A stretch of 64,000 nt of DNA from CAYUJH01 sp964394585 (GTDB lineage Bacteria > Bacteroidota > Bacteroidia > Cytophagales > Flammeovirgaceae). Below, one piece after another: positions 27,195 through 35,773 of this stretch; position 1 is the stretch's first letter; every line of letters starts with the position of its first letter. The notes beneath the pieces were generated by a model that was given only the letters and a program-made list of their open reading frames with translations, ran no database searches and was not told the origin of the DNA. The stretch is from positions 7,161-71,160 of the forward strand of contig CAYMYI010000004.1 of assembly GCA_964394585.1 (NCBI GenBank), read 5' to 3'. The position numbers and the translations under genes were made by a program.

Positions 27195-28001
27195 TTAAGG
27201 CAAGCTATTTTTAAAATCTTGGTAGGTAGCCGGATTGGCAGAGGCTTGGTTACACCCAATGCTATTGGCTTGTGCATTGATGTTTTCTACACGATTTGCC
27301 GGGCTAGGGTGAGTACTCAAAAACTCAGGCACACGAGCACCTCCTTGTGCTTCTAACTTTTCGAAAAAGCCCGCTACTCCTGTACAACTATATTCAGTAT
27401 CTTCCAAAAATTGTACAGCAGCCTCATCGGCTTCAGTTTCGGCATCGCGGCTAAATTTCAGACTTCCTAAGTTGACTAACACCTGTGAAACCGCCCCCTG
27501 ATTGTTACCCAGAACAATATCGAGCAGCAACTGAATTCCCATTTGGCGCTGAAGTGCCTCGCTACTATGGCGCTTTTCGGCATGGGCTATTTCGTGCCCG
27601 AGTACTCCGGCAAAATGATCTTCTGAATCTAGAAACTTAATAAGGCCGGTATATACGTAAATATAGCCTCCAGGGGTAGCAAATGCGTTGAGCACCTCGT
27701 CGTTCTGGATGATTTTGATTTGTTCGTAGGCAAACTCATTGCGATATCGAATATCGGGCGAACTCAAAATTTTATTCAATACCCCGCGCAAATAACTATA
27801 GGCTTGTGGGTACTGGCTTTCTGAAAGAATGGGATACTCTTGAGGGTTGGCTGCAATTTCTTCAGAAACCTGCTGCCCAAGCCGGATGTCATCTTCAATC
27901 GAAAAAATGTTAATCCCTCCATCTTCGTCGCAGGAAGTGGTGGTAACCATTAACATAAAAAACGTGCTAAACAAAGAAGCTGCGATGGTTATTCGTTTCA
28001 T
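27195..28001 (-). CDS. M48-family metalloprotease lipoprotein
   Basis: 268 residues from the ATG at 28001; the longer frame starts with TTG. The lipoprotein signal T-T-S-C has Cys at 24. The zinc motif H-E-I-A-H is at 136-140, and an E-T-E-A-D segment about 65 residues later supplies the third ligand. This is the BepA/LoiP-like group of periplasmic M48 proteases, which help quality control of outer-membrane proteins. No TPR domain is present, unlike BepA. It faces the periplasm. Confidence 0.88.
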   Translation of the reverse strand: MKRITIAASLFSTFFMLMVTTTSCDEDGGINIFSIEDDIRLGQQVSEEIAANPQEYPILSESQYPQAYSYLRGVLNKILSSPDIRYRNEFAYEQIKIIQNDEVLNAFATPGGYIYVYTGLIKFLDSEDHFAGVLGHEIAHAEKRHSSEALQRQMGIQLLLDIVLGNNQGAVSQVLVNLGSLKFSRDAETEADEAAVQFLEDTEYSCTGVAGFFEKLEAQGGARVPEFLSTHPSPANRVENINAQANSIGCNQASANPATYQDFKNSLP

Positions 28002-28115
28002 AACAATACAATTTATATGTGGTAAAAAGATTACGTACAAAAAATGAAAAAACAATGCCGACTTAACCTGAATGCTAACATACTACAGATTCCTTAGTGT
28101 TTTTTAGCATTCTGC

Positions 28116-28823
28116 TTAGTCGATATTTGGCTGCCGGAAAAGTAGCGGTTCTGTTTCGTCGTTCATGTCGAACATGAGGGCGGATAGATAGCCCATGCCA
28201 CGGCGTTCTTGATATACACAGCCTGAGTCAAGCAGGTAATTACTTCCAATTCGTAAAGGAGCATAGGGTTTTGGCTGATGCCCTATAATCTGTACTATAT
28301 GAGGGATTTCTGCCAATACATCTTTATTGAAAAAATAAGGTTTTGCTACGGCTTGCCGGGCTTCTAGGCAATACTGGAGGTGATATTGGTTTTCGCGATA
28401 CCAATGCGTGCTGATTCCTCCGTGTGTGAGTAGTAGTCGTTTTCCGTACCCTGTGGGTAATAGTATGTATTCGGGAAAATGCTCAAAAAACTCACTCATT
28501 TCATATAGCACCGTTTCAATTTTTTTTCCTGATTTAAGAAATAGAGTCTGAGCGATTGACTTTTCTGTAGTTTTTCCGCCTTGTTCTTCCCACTTGTTCC
28601 TATACAACGAAGAATTTCGAAACATGCAATAAAACTCATGGTTTCCTTTTAGGCATTCATAGCCTCCTGCTCGGATGAACTGATATACTTCATAAGAGCG
28701 AGGCCCTTTGTTGATTAAATCGCCTAAGAAGATAATTCGGTTTTCTTGCTTCGGAATTTTCTCTAGCAATGCCAGCATGCTATAGTAGCAACCGTGCACA
28801 TCACCTATTAAGGTTAAAAACAT
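28116..28823 (-). CDS. Metallophosphoesterase (PPP/ApaH-like)
   Basis: 235 residues with the calcineurin-like motifs in order: G-D-V-H-G (8-12), G-D-L-I-N-K-G-P-R-S (34-43), G-N-H-E (60-63), T-H-G-G and G-H-Q-P. The second motif normally reads G-D-x-V-D-R-G; here the second Asp is Asn and the Arg is Lys, which may alter metal or phosphate handling. Relatives include ApaH (diadenosine tetraphosphatase) and PrpE/PPP phosphatases; the substrate cannot be told. The start ATG at 28823 lies 44 bases after the end of the upstream GWxTD gene, on the same strand. Confidence 0.82.
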   Translation of the reverse strand: MFLTLIGDVHGCYYSMLALLEKIPKQENRIIFLGDLINKGPRSYEVYQFIRAGGYECLKGNHEFYCMFRNSSLYRNKWEEQGGKTTEKSIAQTLFLKSGKKIETVLYEMSEFFEHFPEYILLPTGYGKRLLLTHGGISTHWYRENQYHLQYCLEARQAVAKPYFFNKDVLAEIPHIVQIIGHQPKPYAPLRIGSNYLLDSGCVYQERRGMGYLSALMFDMNDETEPLLFRQPNID

Positions 28824-28866
28824 ATACTATGCGAAGCGAATGGATAATAAATGAGAAATCTGAATA

Positions 28867-30027
28867 CTAACGTACTAATCCGCTACGCCACAGTTCAATG
28901 GTATTTTTCCATGGCGTTTTGTAGCGGTTATCGCGGATGAGCTCGTAGTGCGATCCACTAAACTGGTTGTCTTTCTTTTCAAAAGTAAATACAACACCTT
29001 GCTGGCTACTGGGCGAACCATAAATCCATTGCAGTTGGTCGGTAGTAGTTAATACGCGGTCAGGTTTCCCAAATACAATATAGATAATACCTCGATCGGT
29101 TTTCCAGCCTTGTTTATAGCCTGTAAAAAGGGCATTTGCATACGAAACGCGCTGGAAGTATCGCTTTATTACTTTGCGGGCGTTATCAGGCGAACCGCCT
29201 AAGGTGAGCCAGAACTTATCGAGTTCTGGTTTAGGTTCGCGCACCCCTCGGAGGGTTTTTGTTTCGCTTTGAGTAGAGATATAAAGCATCGGCTCAACTA
29301 CATGCGTAATTTTCTGAAATTTAGGGTAATCGGCAGGGACTACTTTAATGCCAAAACCAAGCTGAGAGCTGGTATCGGTTTGGGCGAAATACAATGCCGA
29401 TTGCTCAAGGATAAAAGGTTGGTTGGTTTGTAACTGTAATAGTGAGTCTACTTGCATCCCCGCATTGTTAGCGAGTGTAGCATTTACCATTGGGGGAGCA
29501 CTCGCCCAAAATTCTGCATTCAGTTTATATAAAAACAAGCGTTGAGTTTGTTCCGATTCAATCACTAACGTATCGCCTGTGTGCACATACGATAGTCGAG
29601 TAGGCTGGCTACGGTTGCTTAGGGCAAAAGATAACGCTGGCTCCGAAGCTCGTAGCACAATGCTACGTTGTGCCAACACTTGCGTCCCTTGCCATATGCG
29701 TACCTCGCCTCGTAAGGTTTTGAAACGGTTGGGAGATACTACACGGTGAATAATGGCACCATCGTATTGCAACGTATTGGAAGAGGGTAGGAGTAATGAG
29801 TCGCTGGCAGTTACTGTGCCGGCATCGTCGGTGAGTTGGTATGCCATCGCTAAGGGTTGTCCCGTACGCACCGGTTCGATAATAACGGTAAGTACAGGTT
29901 GGTTTGCCGTAAGGCTGGTTTGTATGTTCACTTCGGCATTGCCAATTTGCGCCATAGTTACGCCTATACTACCTACGTAGGCAGATATGCCTAACAGTAT
30001 AAATCCTATTTTCTTCAAATGAACCAT
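28867..30027 (-). CDS. GWxTD domain protein
   Basis: 386 residues with an N-terminal signal peptide (A-Q-I-G site at about residue 28). The C-terminal region (about 260-386) holds the GWxTD motif as G-W-K-T-D at 307-311 and the downstream Y-I-V-F-G-K-P-D and F-x-x-W-x-Y-G-type segments. The rest is beta-rich. GWxTD domains occur in secreted proteins of Bacteroidota and other environmental phyla and have no experimentally assigned role. The upstream N-terminal half contains extracellular beta-sandwich-like repeats. A metallophosphoesterase gene follows on the same strand. Confidence 0.78.
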   Translation of the reverse strand: MVHLKKIGFILLGISAYVGSIGVTMAQIGNAEVNIQTSLTANQPVLTVIIEPVRTGQPLAMAYQLTDDAGTVTASDSLLLPSSNTLQYDGAIIHRVVSPNRFKTLRGEVRIWQGTQVLAQRSIVLRASEPALSFALSNRSQPTRLSYVHTGDTLVIESEQTQRLFLYKLNAEFWASAPPMVNATLANNAGMQVDSLLQLQTNQPFILEQSALYFAQTDTSSQLGFGIKVVPADYPKFQKITHVVEPMLYISTQSETKTLRGVREPKPELDKFWLTLGGSPDNARKVIKRYFQRVSYANALFTGYKQGWKTDRGIIYIVFGKPDRVLTTTDQLQWIYGSPSSQQGVVFTFEKKDNQFSGSHYELIRDNRYKTPWKNTIELWRSGLVR

Positions 30028-30112
30028 AGGCTAAAGAGTTATAAACTATCTTTTTATAATAATTACGTGAAAACAGCTAGTACCATGCAAATTGTTTGAG
30101 TAGTGTACAGCT

Positions 30113-31762
30113 TTATCGCATCTTTTTATATGTATTAATGAGTTGATTGGTGGAGGCATCGTGCGAGTTGATGGTATCGTTTCCTTCTAATTCTGGTAAA
30201 ATATTTTGAGCAAGTTGTTTCCCCAATTCTACTCCCCACTGATCGAAACTTAAGATATTCCAAATAATTCCTTGTACAAAAATTTTATGTTCATAGATCG
30301 CAACTAGCGCACCGAGTGTATGGGGCGTTAGCTTCTTAAATAAGATTGAATTGGTAGGGCGGTTTCCTTCAAAAACTTTGTAAGGGGCAATTTGCGTAAT
30401 TTCCGTATCAGATTTTCCTGTATTCTTTAGCTCTTCTATTACTTCTTCTCGTGTTTTACCATTCATGAGTGCTTCGGTTTGCGCAAAAAAGTTTGCCAAC
30501 AGTTTCGGGTGGTGGTCGCCAATAGGGTTCCAGCTTTGGGCAGGCGCTAAAAAGTCGCAGGGGATTAGCTTAGTCCCTTGATGGATGAGTTGGTAAAAGG
30601 CATGTTGGCCGTTAGTGCCCGGTTCTCCCCACACAATTGGGCCAGTTTGGTAGTTCACCGGCTTGCCATCGCGCCCTACGTATTTTCCATTACTTTCCAT
30701 ATTGCCTTGCTGAAAGTAGGCGGCAAACCGGTGCATATACTGGTCGTAAGGTAGTAAGGCTTCGGTTTCAGCACCAAAAAAGTTGGTGTACCAAATCCCA
30801 ATAAGGGCAAGCGTTACTGGTATGTTTTCTTCGAGGGGTGCAGTGCGAAAATGGTTGTCGATTTCATGGGCACCTTCGAGCAGGGCTTCAAAGTTTTCGA
30901 ACCCAATGCTACAAGCGATGGATAGCCCTATGGCAGACCACAGCGAGTACCTGCCGCCTACCCAATCCCAAAAGCGGAACATATTTTCAGGCGCAATGCC
31001 AAACTCAGTAACTTTTTCGGTATTGGTTGAGAGTGCCACAAAATGAGATTTTACGGTGGCTTCATCGTTTGCTTTTGCCAAAAACCATGCTTTTGCTGTG
31101 TGGGCATTGGTCATGGTTTCTTGGGTAGTAAATGTTTTAGAGGCAATGATGAACAAAGTAGTTTCAGGGTCGAGTTGCTTTAAGGTTTCTTGCATATGCG
31201 TGCCGTCCACATTCGAGACAAAGTAAGGCGTGATGTGGGGTTTGCGGAGCGGCTTCAAGGCTTCGGTTACCATCAATGGGCCCAAATCGGATCCTCCTAT
31301 CCCAATGTTAACAATATTGCGGATAGCTTTGCCGGTATAGCCCTTCCAAGTTCCGTCGATAACTTTTTGGCTGAATGTTTTCATCTGTGCTAATACCGCA
31401 TTTACCTCGGGCATTACGTCGTTACCTTCCACAAGCATAGGCGTATTGGAGCGGTTACGCAATGCTACATGTAAAACCGAACGGTTTTCCGTTTGGTTGA
31501 TAGCTTCTCCGGAAAACATGGCTTCAATACCCTCGGGAACGTTCATTTCTTTGGCAAGTTGCCGCAACAGTTGCAGGGTTTCTTGCGTGATTCGGTTTTT
31601 AGAGTAATCAATAAAAATATCGCCTATTTGAGCAGAAAACTGTTGGGCACGTTGTGGGTTTTCGGCAAATAATGAGCGCATGTGTATAGATTGCATAGCC
31701 GTGTAGTGGCTTTCTAGGGCTTTCCAAGCAGCAGTTGTAGTAGGGTTTTGGGCTAGTAGCAT
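30113..31762 (-). CDS. pgi: Glucose-6-phosphate isomerase
   Basis: 549 residues, normal for bacterial Pgi. It has both family signatures: D-W-V-G-G-R-Y-S-L-W-S-A-I-G-L and, near the C-terminus, Y-E-H-K-I-F-V-Q-G with a conserved Q-W-G-V-E-L-G-K end. It interconverts glucose-6-phosphate and fructose-6-phosphate in the cytoplasm, at the branch between glycolysis and the pentose phosphate route. Nothing in the flanking genes suggests a special carbohydrate operon. Confidence 0.97.
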   Translation of the reverse strand: MLLAQNPTTTAAWKALESHYTAMQSIHMRSLFAENPQRAQQFSAQIGDIFIDYSKNRITQETLQLLRQLAKEMNVPEGIEAMFSGEAINQTENRSVLHVALRNRSNTPMLVEGNDVMPEVNAVLAQMKTFSQKVIDGTWKGYTGKAIRNIVNIGIGGSDLGPLMVTEALKPLRKPHITPYFVSNVDGTHMQETLKQLDPETTLFIIASKTFTTQETMTNAHTAKAWFLAKANDEATVKSHFVALSTNTEKVTEFGIAPENMFRFWDWVGGRYSLWSAIGLSIACSIGFENFEALLEGAHEIDNHFRTAPLEENIPVTLALIGIWYTNFFGAETEALLPYDQYMHRFAAYFQQGNMESNGKYVGRDGKPVNYQTGPIVWGEPGTNGQHAFYQLIHQGTKLIPCDFLAPAQSWNPIGDHHPKLLANFFAQTEALMNGKTREEVIEELKNTGKSDTEITQIAPYKVFEGNRPTNSILFKKLTPHTLGALVAIYEHKIFVQGIIWNILSFDQWGVELGKQLAQNILPELEGNDTINSHDASTNQLINTYKKMR

Positions 31763-31849
31763 AATGGTAAAAAAATCGAGTTGAAGATTCTGTTTTGTGT
31801 GTGAGCAAATATGCCGAAATACTAGGGATTTGGGAAAAGAAAAAAAGTA

Positions 31850-33418
31850 TTAACTCAGCAAAGCAGGTATAGCAAGGCTAATGGCTATAATTAGAAGAAA
31901 GAATACGAGTAATAATCCGTTTTCTTTAGAAAGTAACGATTCTGCACCACTTGCCAATGTTTTTTGTTGGCGCTGTGGTGGCACAAGGGTACTCACCAAA
32001 GCAGCTACGCTTAGTGTTACTACGGTGCCGATGGCATTCCACCAAAACCAAAAAATATTTTCTCCGACAACTAGCCACAAAAACACATTAACGCCTACGC
32101 CGGCGACTAACCCGATGTTCATGCCGGTGCTATGGATACGCTTAAAGCGAACTGCTGCTAGAAAAGTAGCGAGAATAGGTCCATAAAATACCGACCCGAT
32201 TTTGTTGATGGCTTCGATAACTGTGCTGGCTATATCGCCAGCAAAAAAGGCAATCACGATGCAAACTACTCCCCAAAACAAGGCAGTTAACTTAGAATAA
32301 CGCACATACTGAGCAGGGGGGATCTGCTTACCTCGCGTTAGGAAATCTTCAGTGGTAACGGCACTTAACGAGTTAATGGTAGAGCTTAACGACGACATCG
32401 CCGCGGAAAGAATCGCTACGATAAGTATACCAATTACGCCATGTGGCAGGTAATCGCGAATAAAGATGGGCATCATTAAATCGGGTTTATCGCTGGGTAT
32501 CTGTGCAATAAATTCTGGCGTGTTGTAAGCAAATGCTCCTACAATTAGCCCCATTATGCAATAACTCAGCGTGATGGGAAATCTAAGCAGCCCATTGTAT
32601 AGCAGGGTTTTTTTTACGGTAGCTACACTACTTGCCGAAAGTAGGCGCTGTGCCTGGCTCTGGTCGGTTCCGTAGTACGAAGCATACAAAAAGAAGCCAC
32701 CCAATACCATAGGTAAGAAACCAAAACTTTCGTCTTTTGAAAACCCAAGCGATTGAAAATCTACGGCTTGTAAGCGTTCTGTATCAACTTTTGCTAAGAA
32801 ACTATCCCATCCTCCAATAAAATCAAGCGCAAAAAACAAACAGAGCAAAATCCCTCCAAAAAGGATAATCATCTGAATCATATCACCATAGACTACTGCC
32901 TTCATCCCTCCTTGGTAACTGTAAATAATCGTGATGACCCCAATCATGATAATCGTTTGGTACATCGGGATTTCTAACACACTTGCCAGAATCAGTGCGA
33001 CGGCGTAGATCATGACTGCCGTGGCAAAGGCTCGGCTCACCTGAAATACCAAACTGAGAAGCAGGCGGGTAGAGGGGTTGAAACGTTGCTCAAGGGATTC
33101 GTAAATGCTTACTACCCCCGATTTGTACAACGTCGGGATGAGAAACGTGGCGAGGAAAATCATCGCAAGTGGTACGGCAAATTCGTAGCTAAGCCATTGC
33201 ATGCCTCCTCCTACACGCATTCCTACGAATGCCGGTGCAGAAATGAAACTGATGGCAGAAAGCTGCGTTGCCATCACCGAAAGGCTCAGAGAAAACCAAC
33301 CAAATGAGCGGCCTCCTAAAAAGTAATCTCCTTTGTTTTCTTGCTTTTTAAATAGATAGCCTAGGCTTAAAAATGCAATGGAATAAATGAAAACGATTGC
33401 GTAATCTAAAGTATTCAT
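31850..33418 (-). CDS. Sodium:solute symporter (SSS family)
   Basis: 522 residues with about 13 hydrophobic segments, the SSS/LeuT-fold layout. The N-terminal region after the first helix has the F-L-G-G-R-S-F-G-W-F-S-L-S segment and a later I-F-I-R-D-Y-L-P-H-G-x-x-G pattern typical of the family; the middle contains G-G-M-K-A-V-V-Y-G-D. The substrate may be a sugar, carboxylate, iodide or nucleoside; the sequence does not decide. It is followed by pgi on the same strand (87 bases). Confidence 0.88.
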   Translation of the reverse strand: MNTLDYAIVFIYSIAFLSLGYLFKKQENKGDYFLGGRSFGWFSLSLSVMATQLSAISFISAPAFVGMRVGGGMQWLSYEFAVPLAMIFLATFLIPTLYKSGVVSIYESLEQRFNPSTRLLLSLVFQVSRAFATAVMIYAVALILASVLEIPMYQTIIMIGVITIIYSYQGGMKAVVYGDMIQMIILFGGILLCLFFALDFIGGWDSFLAKVDTERLQAVDFQSLGFSKDESFGFLPMVLGGFFLYASYYGTDQSQAQRLLSASSVATVKKTLLYNGLLRFPITLSYCIMGLIVGAFAYNTPEFIAQIPSDKPDLMMPIFIRDYLPHGVIGILIVAILSAAMSSLSSTINSLSAVTTEDFLTRGKQIPPAQYVRYSKLTALFWGVVCIVIAFFAGDIASTVIEAINKIGSVFYGPILATFLAAVRFKRIHSTGMNIGLVAGVGVNVFLWLVVGENIFWFWWNAIGTVVTLSVAALVSTLVPPQRQQKTLASGAESLLSKENGLLLVFFLLIIAISLAIPALLS

Positions 33419-33572
33419 GATAGTGATGTGGTTTTTTGATGTGTCCGTTTTTCTGAAAAGTTAGAAAAATTTTGCTGAAGCCTTCAATACCGGAAATACT
33501 GACGAGTATCATCGTTCAGTTGGCTGTCATCTGTTAAATTCGTGTTCTGCAAACTTCAAAAACTGAAAAACT

Positions 33573-33989
33573 ATGATTCCTACTCACATTGAACACATCG
33601 GGATTGCTGTGGAAAACTTAGAAGAGTCCATAGCTTATTACGAAAACGTACTTGGACTAACATGCTATGCGATTGAAGAAGTGGCTGACCAAAAAGTGAA
33701 AACAGCCTTTTTCCAAGTAGGGCAAACCAAGCTAGAGTTGCTAGAAAGTACCGACCCGGAAGGGCCTATCGGAAAATTTATCGCCAAGAAAGGGCAAGGA
33801 GTACACCATGTTGCCTTTGCCGTAAAGGGTATTGAACAACGCCTTGCCGAAGTAGCCGAAAAAGGGGTACGCCTTATTGATGAAACCCCCCGCCCAGGAG
33901 CCGAAGGGTTGAACATCGCTTTTTTGCACCCTAAATCGACACACGGAGTACTCACCGAGTTTTGCGAAAAGCCTACAAACGAAGCGTAA
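33573..33989 (+). CDS. mce: Methylmalonyl-CoA epimerase
   Basis: 138 residues, a vicinal-oxygen-chelate fold with two beta-alpha-beta-beta-beta modules. Metal ligands are in place: H8 (I-E-H-I-G), H79 (G-V-H-H-V-A-F) and E129 (L-T-E-F-C). The epimerase interconverts (2R)- and (2S)-methylmalonyl-CoA in propionate metabolism together with methylmalonyl-CoA mutase, which is not in the window. The high similarity of the motifs makes the call firm. It is divergent from the symporter gene and convergent with the HAD gene (11 bases). Confidence 0.93.
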   Translation: MIPTHIEHIGIAVENLEESIAYYENVLGLTCYAIEEVADQKVKTAFFQVGQTKLELLESTDPEGPIGKFIAKKGQGVHHVAFAVKGIEQRLAEVAEKGVRLIDETPRPGAEGLNIAFLHPKSTHGVLTEFCEKPTNEA

Positions 33990-34000
33990 TGAAACCCTAC

Positions 34001-34687
34001 CTACACATATTGTAGTAATTCGCTGATGGTATGCAACTGCCTAAAGTTAGGATGGTCAAGGTTTACTTCCGCTTTTTCGTGTTCCCATGTGGTGTGGTAA
34101 GGTACGTGGAACCCAAAGCCTCCTACGTTGAGTACCGGTACAATATCGGATTTTACAGAATTGCCCACCATCAAAAAATGCTGAGGGGAAATATCGAGGT
34201 GGGCAATGAGTTTTTCATATTCCGATTCTTTCTTTTCTGAAACAATTTCGATGTGGTGGAAATACGCAGCCAATCCAGATTTTAGCAATTTTCGCTCTTG
34301 ATCGAGCAAGTCGCCTTTCGTTGCCATTACTAGCCGATATTTACCTTGCAACGCTTTTAGAACATCTTCCACGCCATCGAGTAATACCACTGGCTTTTGC
34401 AGCATATCGCGTCCAATCTCGATAGCCTGGGCAATTACATCGGGGCTAATATTGCGGCCTGATACTTCTAAAGCCGTTTCTACCATTGAAAGCATAAAGC
34501 TTTTAATGCCATAGCCATATAAAGGTAAGTTTTCAATTTCGATGCGAAACAGTTCCTTGGCTACGCTATGTTGAGGGAGGTATCCTTCTAACAATTCACA
34601 AAATCGTTCTTCTGCTTCGCGAAAGTACGGTTCGTTTACCCAAAGGGTATCGTCGGCATCAAAAGCAATTACGCGTATATCGTGCAT
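34001..34687 (-). CDS. HAD-superfamily hydrolase
   Basis: 228 residues. Motif I is D10-x-D12-x-T14 (F-D-A-D-D-T-L-W), motif II a T-K-G-D stretch, and motif III/IV G-N-S-V-K-S-D near residue 175. A helical cap lies between about 20 and 90, typical of subclass I (YjjG or phosphoglycolate phosphatase-like). These enzymes hydrolyse small phosphate esters such as nucleotides or sugar phosphates. The specific substrate is unknown. Confidence 0.85.
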   Translation of the reverse strand: MHDIRVIAFDADDTLWVNEPYFREAEERFCELLEGYLPQHSVAKELFRIEIENLPLYGYGIKSFMLSMVETALEVSGRNISPDVIAQAIEIGRDMLQKPVVLLDGVEDVLKALQGKYRLVMATKGDLLDQERKLLKSGLAAYFHHIEIVSEKKESEYEKLIAHLDISPQHFLMVGNSVKSDIVPVLNVGGFGFHVPYHTTWEHEKAEVNLDHPNFRQLHTISELLQYV

Positions 34688-34829
34688 AGGTATGGTAAGT
34701 TTTTAAGATGATGAAAGAAAGGAGTAATCTACAATGCAATTCACAGAAATGTCAATACGATAGTCTTTGCAGAAACAATGGTTTTTCTAAATTGCATTTC
34801 TATCTGTGAACTCTTAACACCATATATTT

Positions 34830-35687
34830 ATGAAAATTGCGATTACTGCCGCAAGCGGTCAGTTAGGGGCTGCCATTACACAAAGCGTACAGCAAAAAGT
34901 AGGGGAAGATCAAGTAATTGCCGTGGCACGTACCCCTGAAAAAGTGCAGCAACTAGGCATAGAGATACGTCAAGGGGATTATAACCAGCCAGAAATTATG
35001 CAAAAGGCGTTTGAAGGAGTCGATACGGTTTTGCTAGTTTCCGGAAACGACTTCCCCGAACTGCGCATAAAGCAACACATTGCCTGTATAGAAGCCGCCA
35101 AAGCAGCCGGCGTGAAAAAAGTGGTATATACCAGCATTGTAGGCAGAGAAAAGAAAAACACGTTTAGTGATGTGATTATTAGCAACCGCGAGACTGAGAA
35201 ATATTTGCGGGCTAGCGGCCTCGATTGGGTCATTGGGCGGAACAGTTTGTACGCCGAACCCGACCTAGACTTTGTAGAGTATTACTTAAAAACGGGAAAG
35301 ATTGTCAACAGTGCGGGTAACGGAAAATGTGCCTACACCACACGCGACGAGCTAGCGGCAGCCTACACTGAATTGATTACCAACGAGGCACACAGCCAAC
35401 AAACGTATTTTTTGGGAGGCAATGAGGCTATCACACAACAAGAATTGGCAGATATTATCAGCGAAATTTACCAACGCCCAGTAGTTTTCGAAGACGTAGA
35501 ACCAGAAATATACACGCGCTCGAGTATGGAGCGAATGGGAACCTACATGGGGCGCATTATCGGCGGGATTTATGAAGGGATACGGCAAGGAGCCTTTAAC
35601 TTCATGTCAGATTTTGAGCAAATTGTAGGGCGACCGCATATTACCATGCGGGAGTTTTACGCGAAAAACAAAATTGATTTCGAGTAA
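34830..35687 (+). CDS. NmrA/QorB-like NAD(P)-binding reductase
   Basis: 285 residues. The N-terminal Rossmann motif reads A-A-S-G-Q-L-G (8-14), of the atypical SDR type, and the NmrA-like core continues with V-A-R-T-P-E-K and V-Y-T-S-I-V-G-R. The S/T-x-x-x-x-x-Y-x-x-x-K catalytic tetrad is absent, as in NmrA/QorB (NADPH-quinone oxidoreductase 2) relatives. It may reduce quinones or sense redox state. The 140-base divergent intergenic region with the HAD gene contains several inverted repeats (TTCACAGA 34740-34747 with TCTGTGAA 34803-34810) that could be a regulator site. Confidence 0.78.
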   Translation: MKIAITAASGQLGAAITQSVQQKVGEDQVIAVARTPEKVQQLGIEIRQGDYNQPEIMQKAFEGVDTVLLVSGNDFPELRIKQHIACIEAAKAAGVKKVVYTSIVGREKKNTFSDVIISNRETEKYLRASGLDWVIGRNSLYAEPDLDFVEYYLKTGKIVNSAGNGKCAYTTRDELAAAYTELITNEAHSQQTYFLGGNEAITQQELADIISEIYQRPVVFEDVEPEIYTRSSMERMGTYMGRIIGGIYEGIRQGAFNFMSDFEQIVGRPHITMREFYAKNKIDFE

Positions 35688-35692
35688 TACAC

Positions 35693-35750
35693 TAAAAAAA
35701 CTATCCCAAATGGTAGGCGAGGCGCAACCTTACCATGCAATTTGGGATAG
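35693..35750 (-). terminator. Terminator of the alpha-amylase gene
   Basis: Outer stem CTATCCCAAA (35701-35710) with TTTGGGATAG (35741-35750); inside it, TGGTAGG (35711-35717) can pair with CCTTACCA (35728-35735) with a bulge. Seven or more T follow on the minus strand (35694-35700). It lies between the reductase stop and the amylase stop and may serve both. Confidence 0.8.
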
Positions 35751-35773
35751 CCATATGGCTTGTATTCTATAGG

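Noticed and set aside
28070..28112. 9-bp inverted repeat with a 25-base loop after the M48 start
   Set aside because: The loop is long and neither strand has a T-run, so I do not call a terminator; it may be chance.
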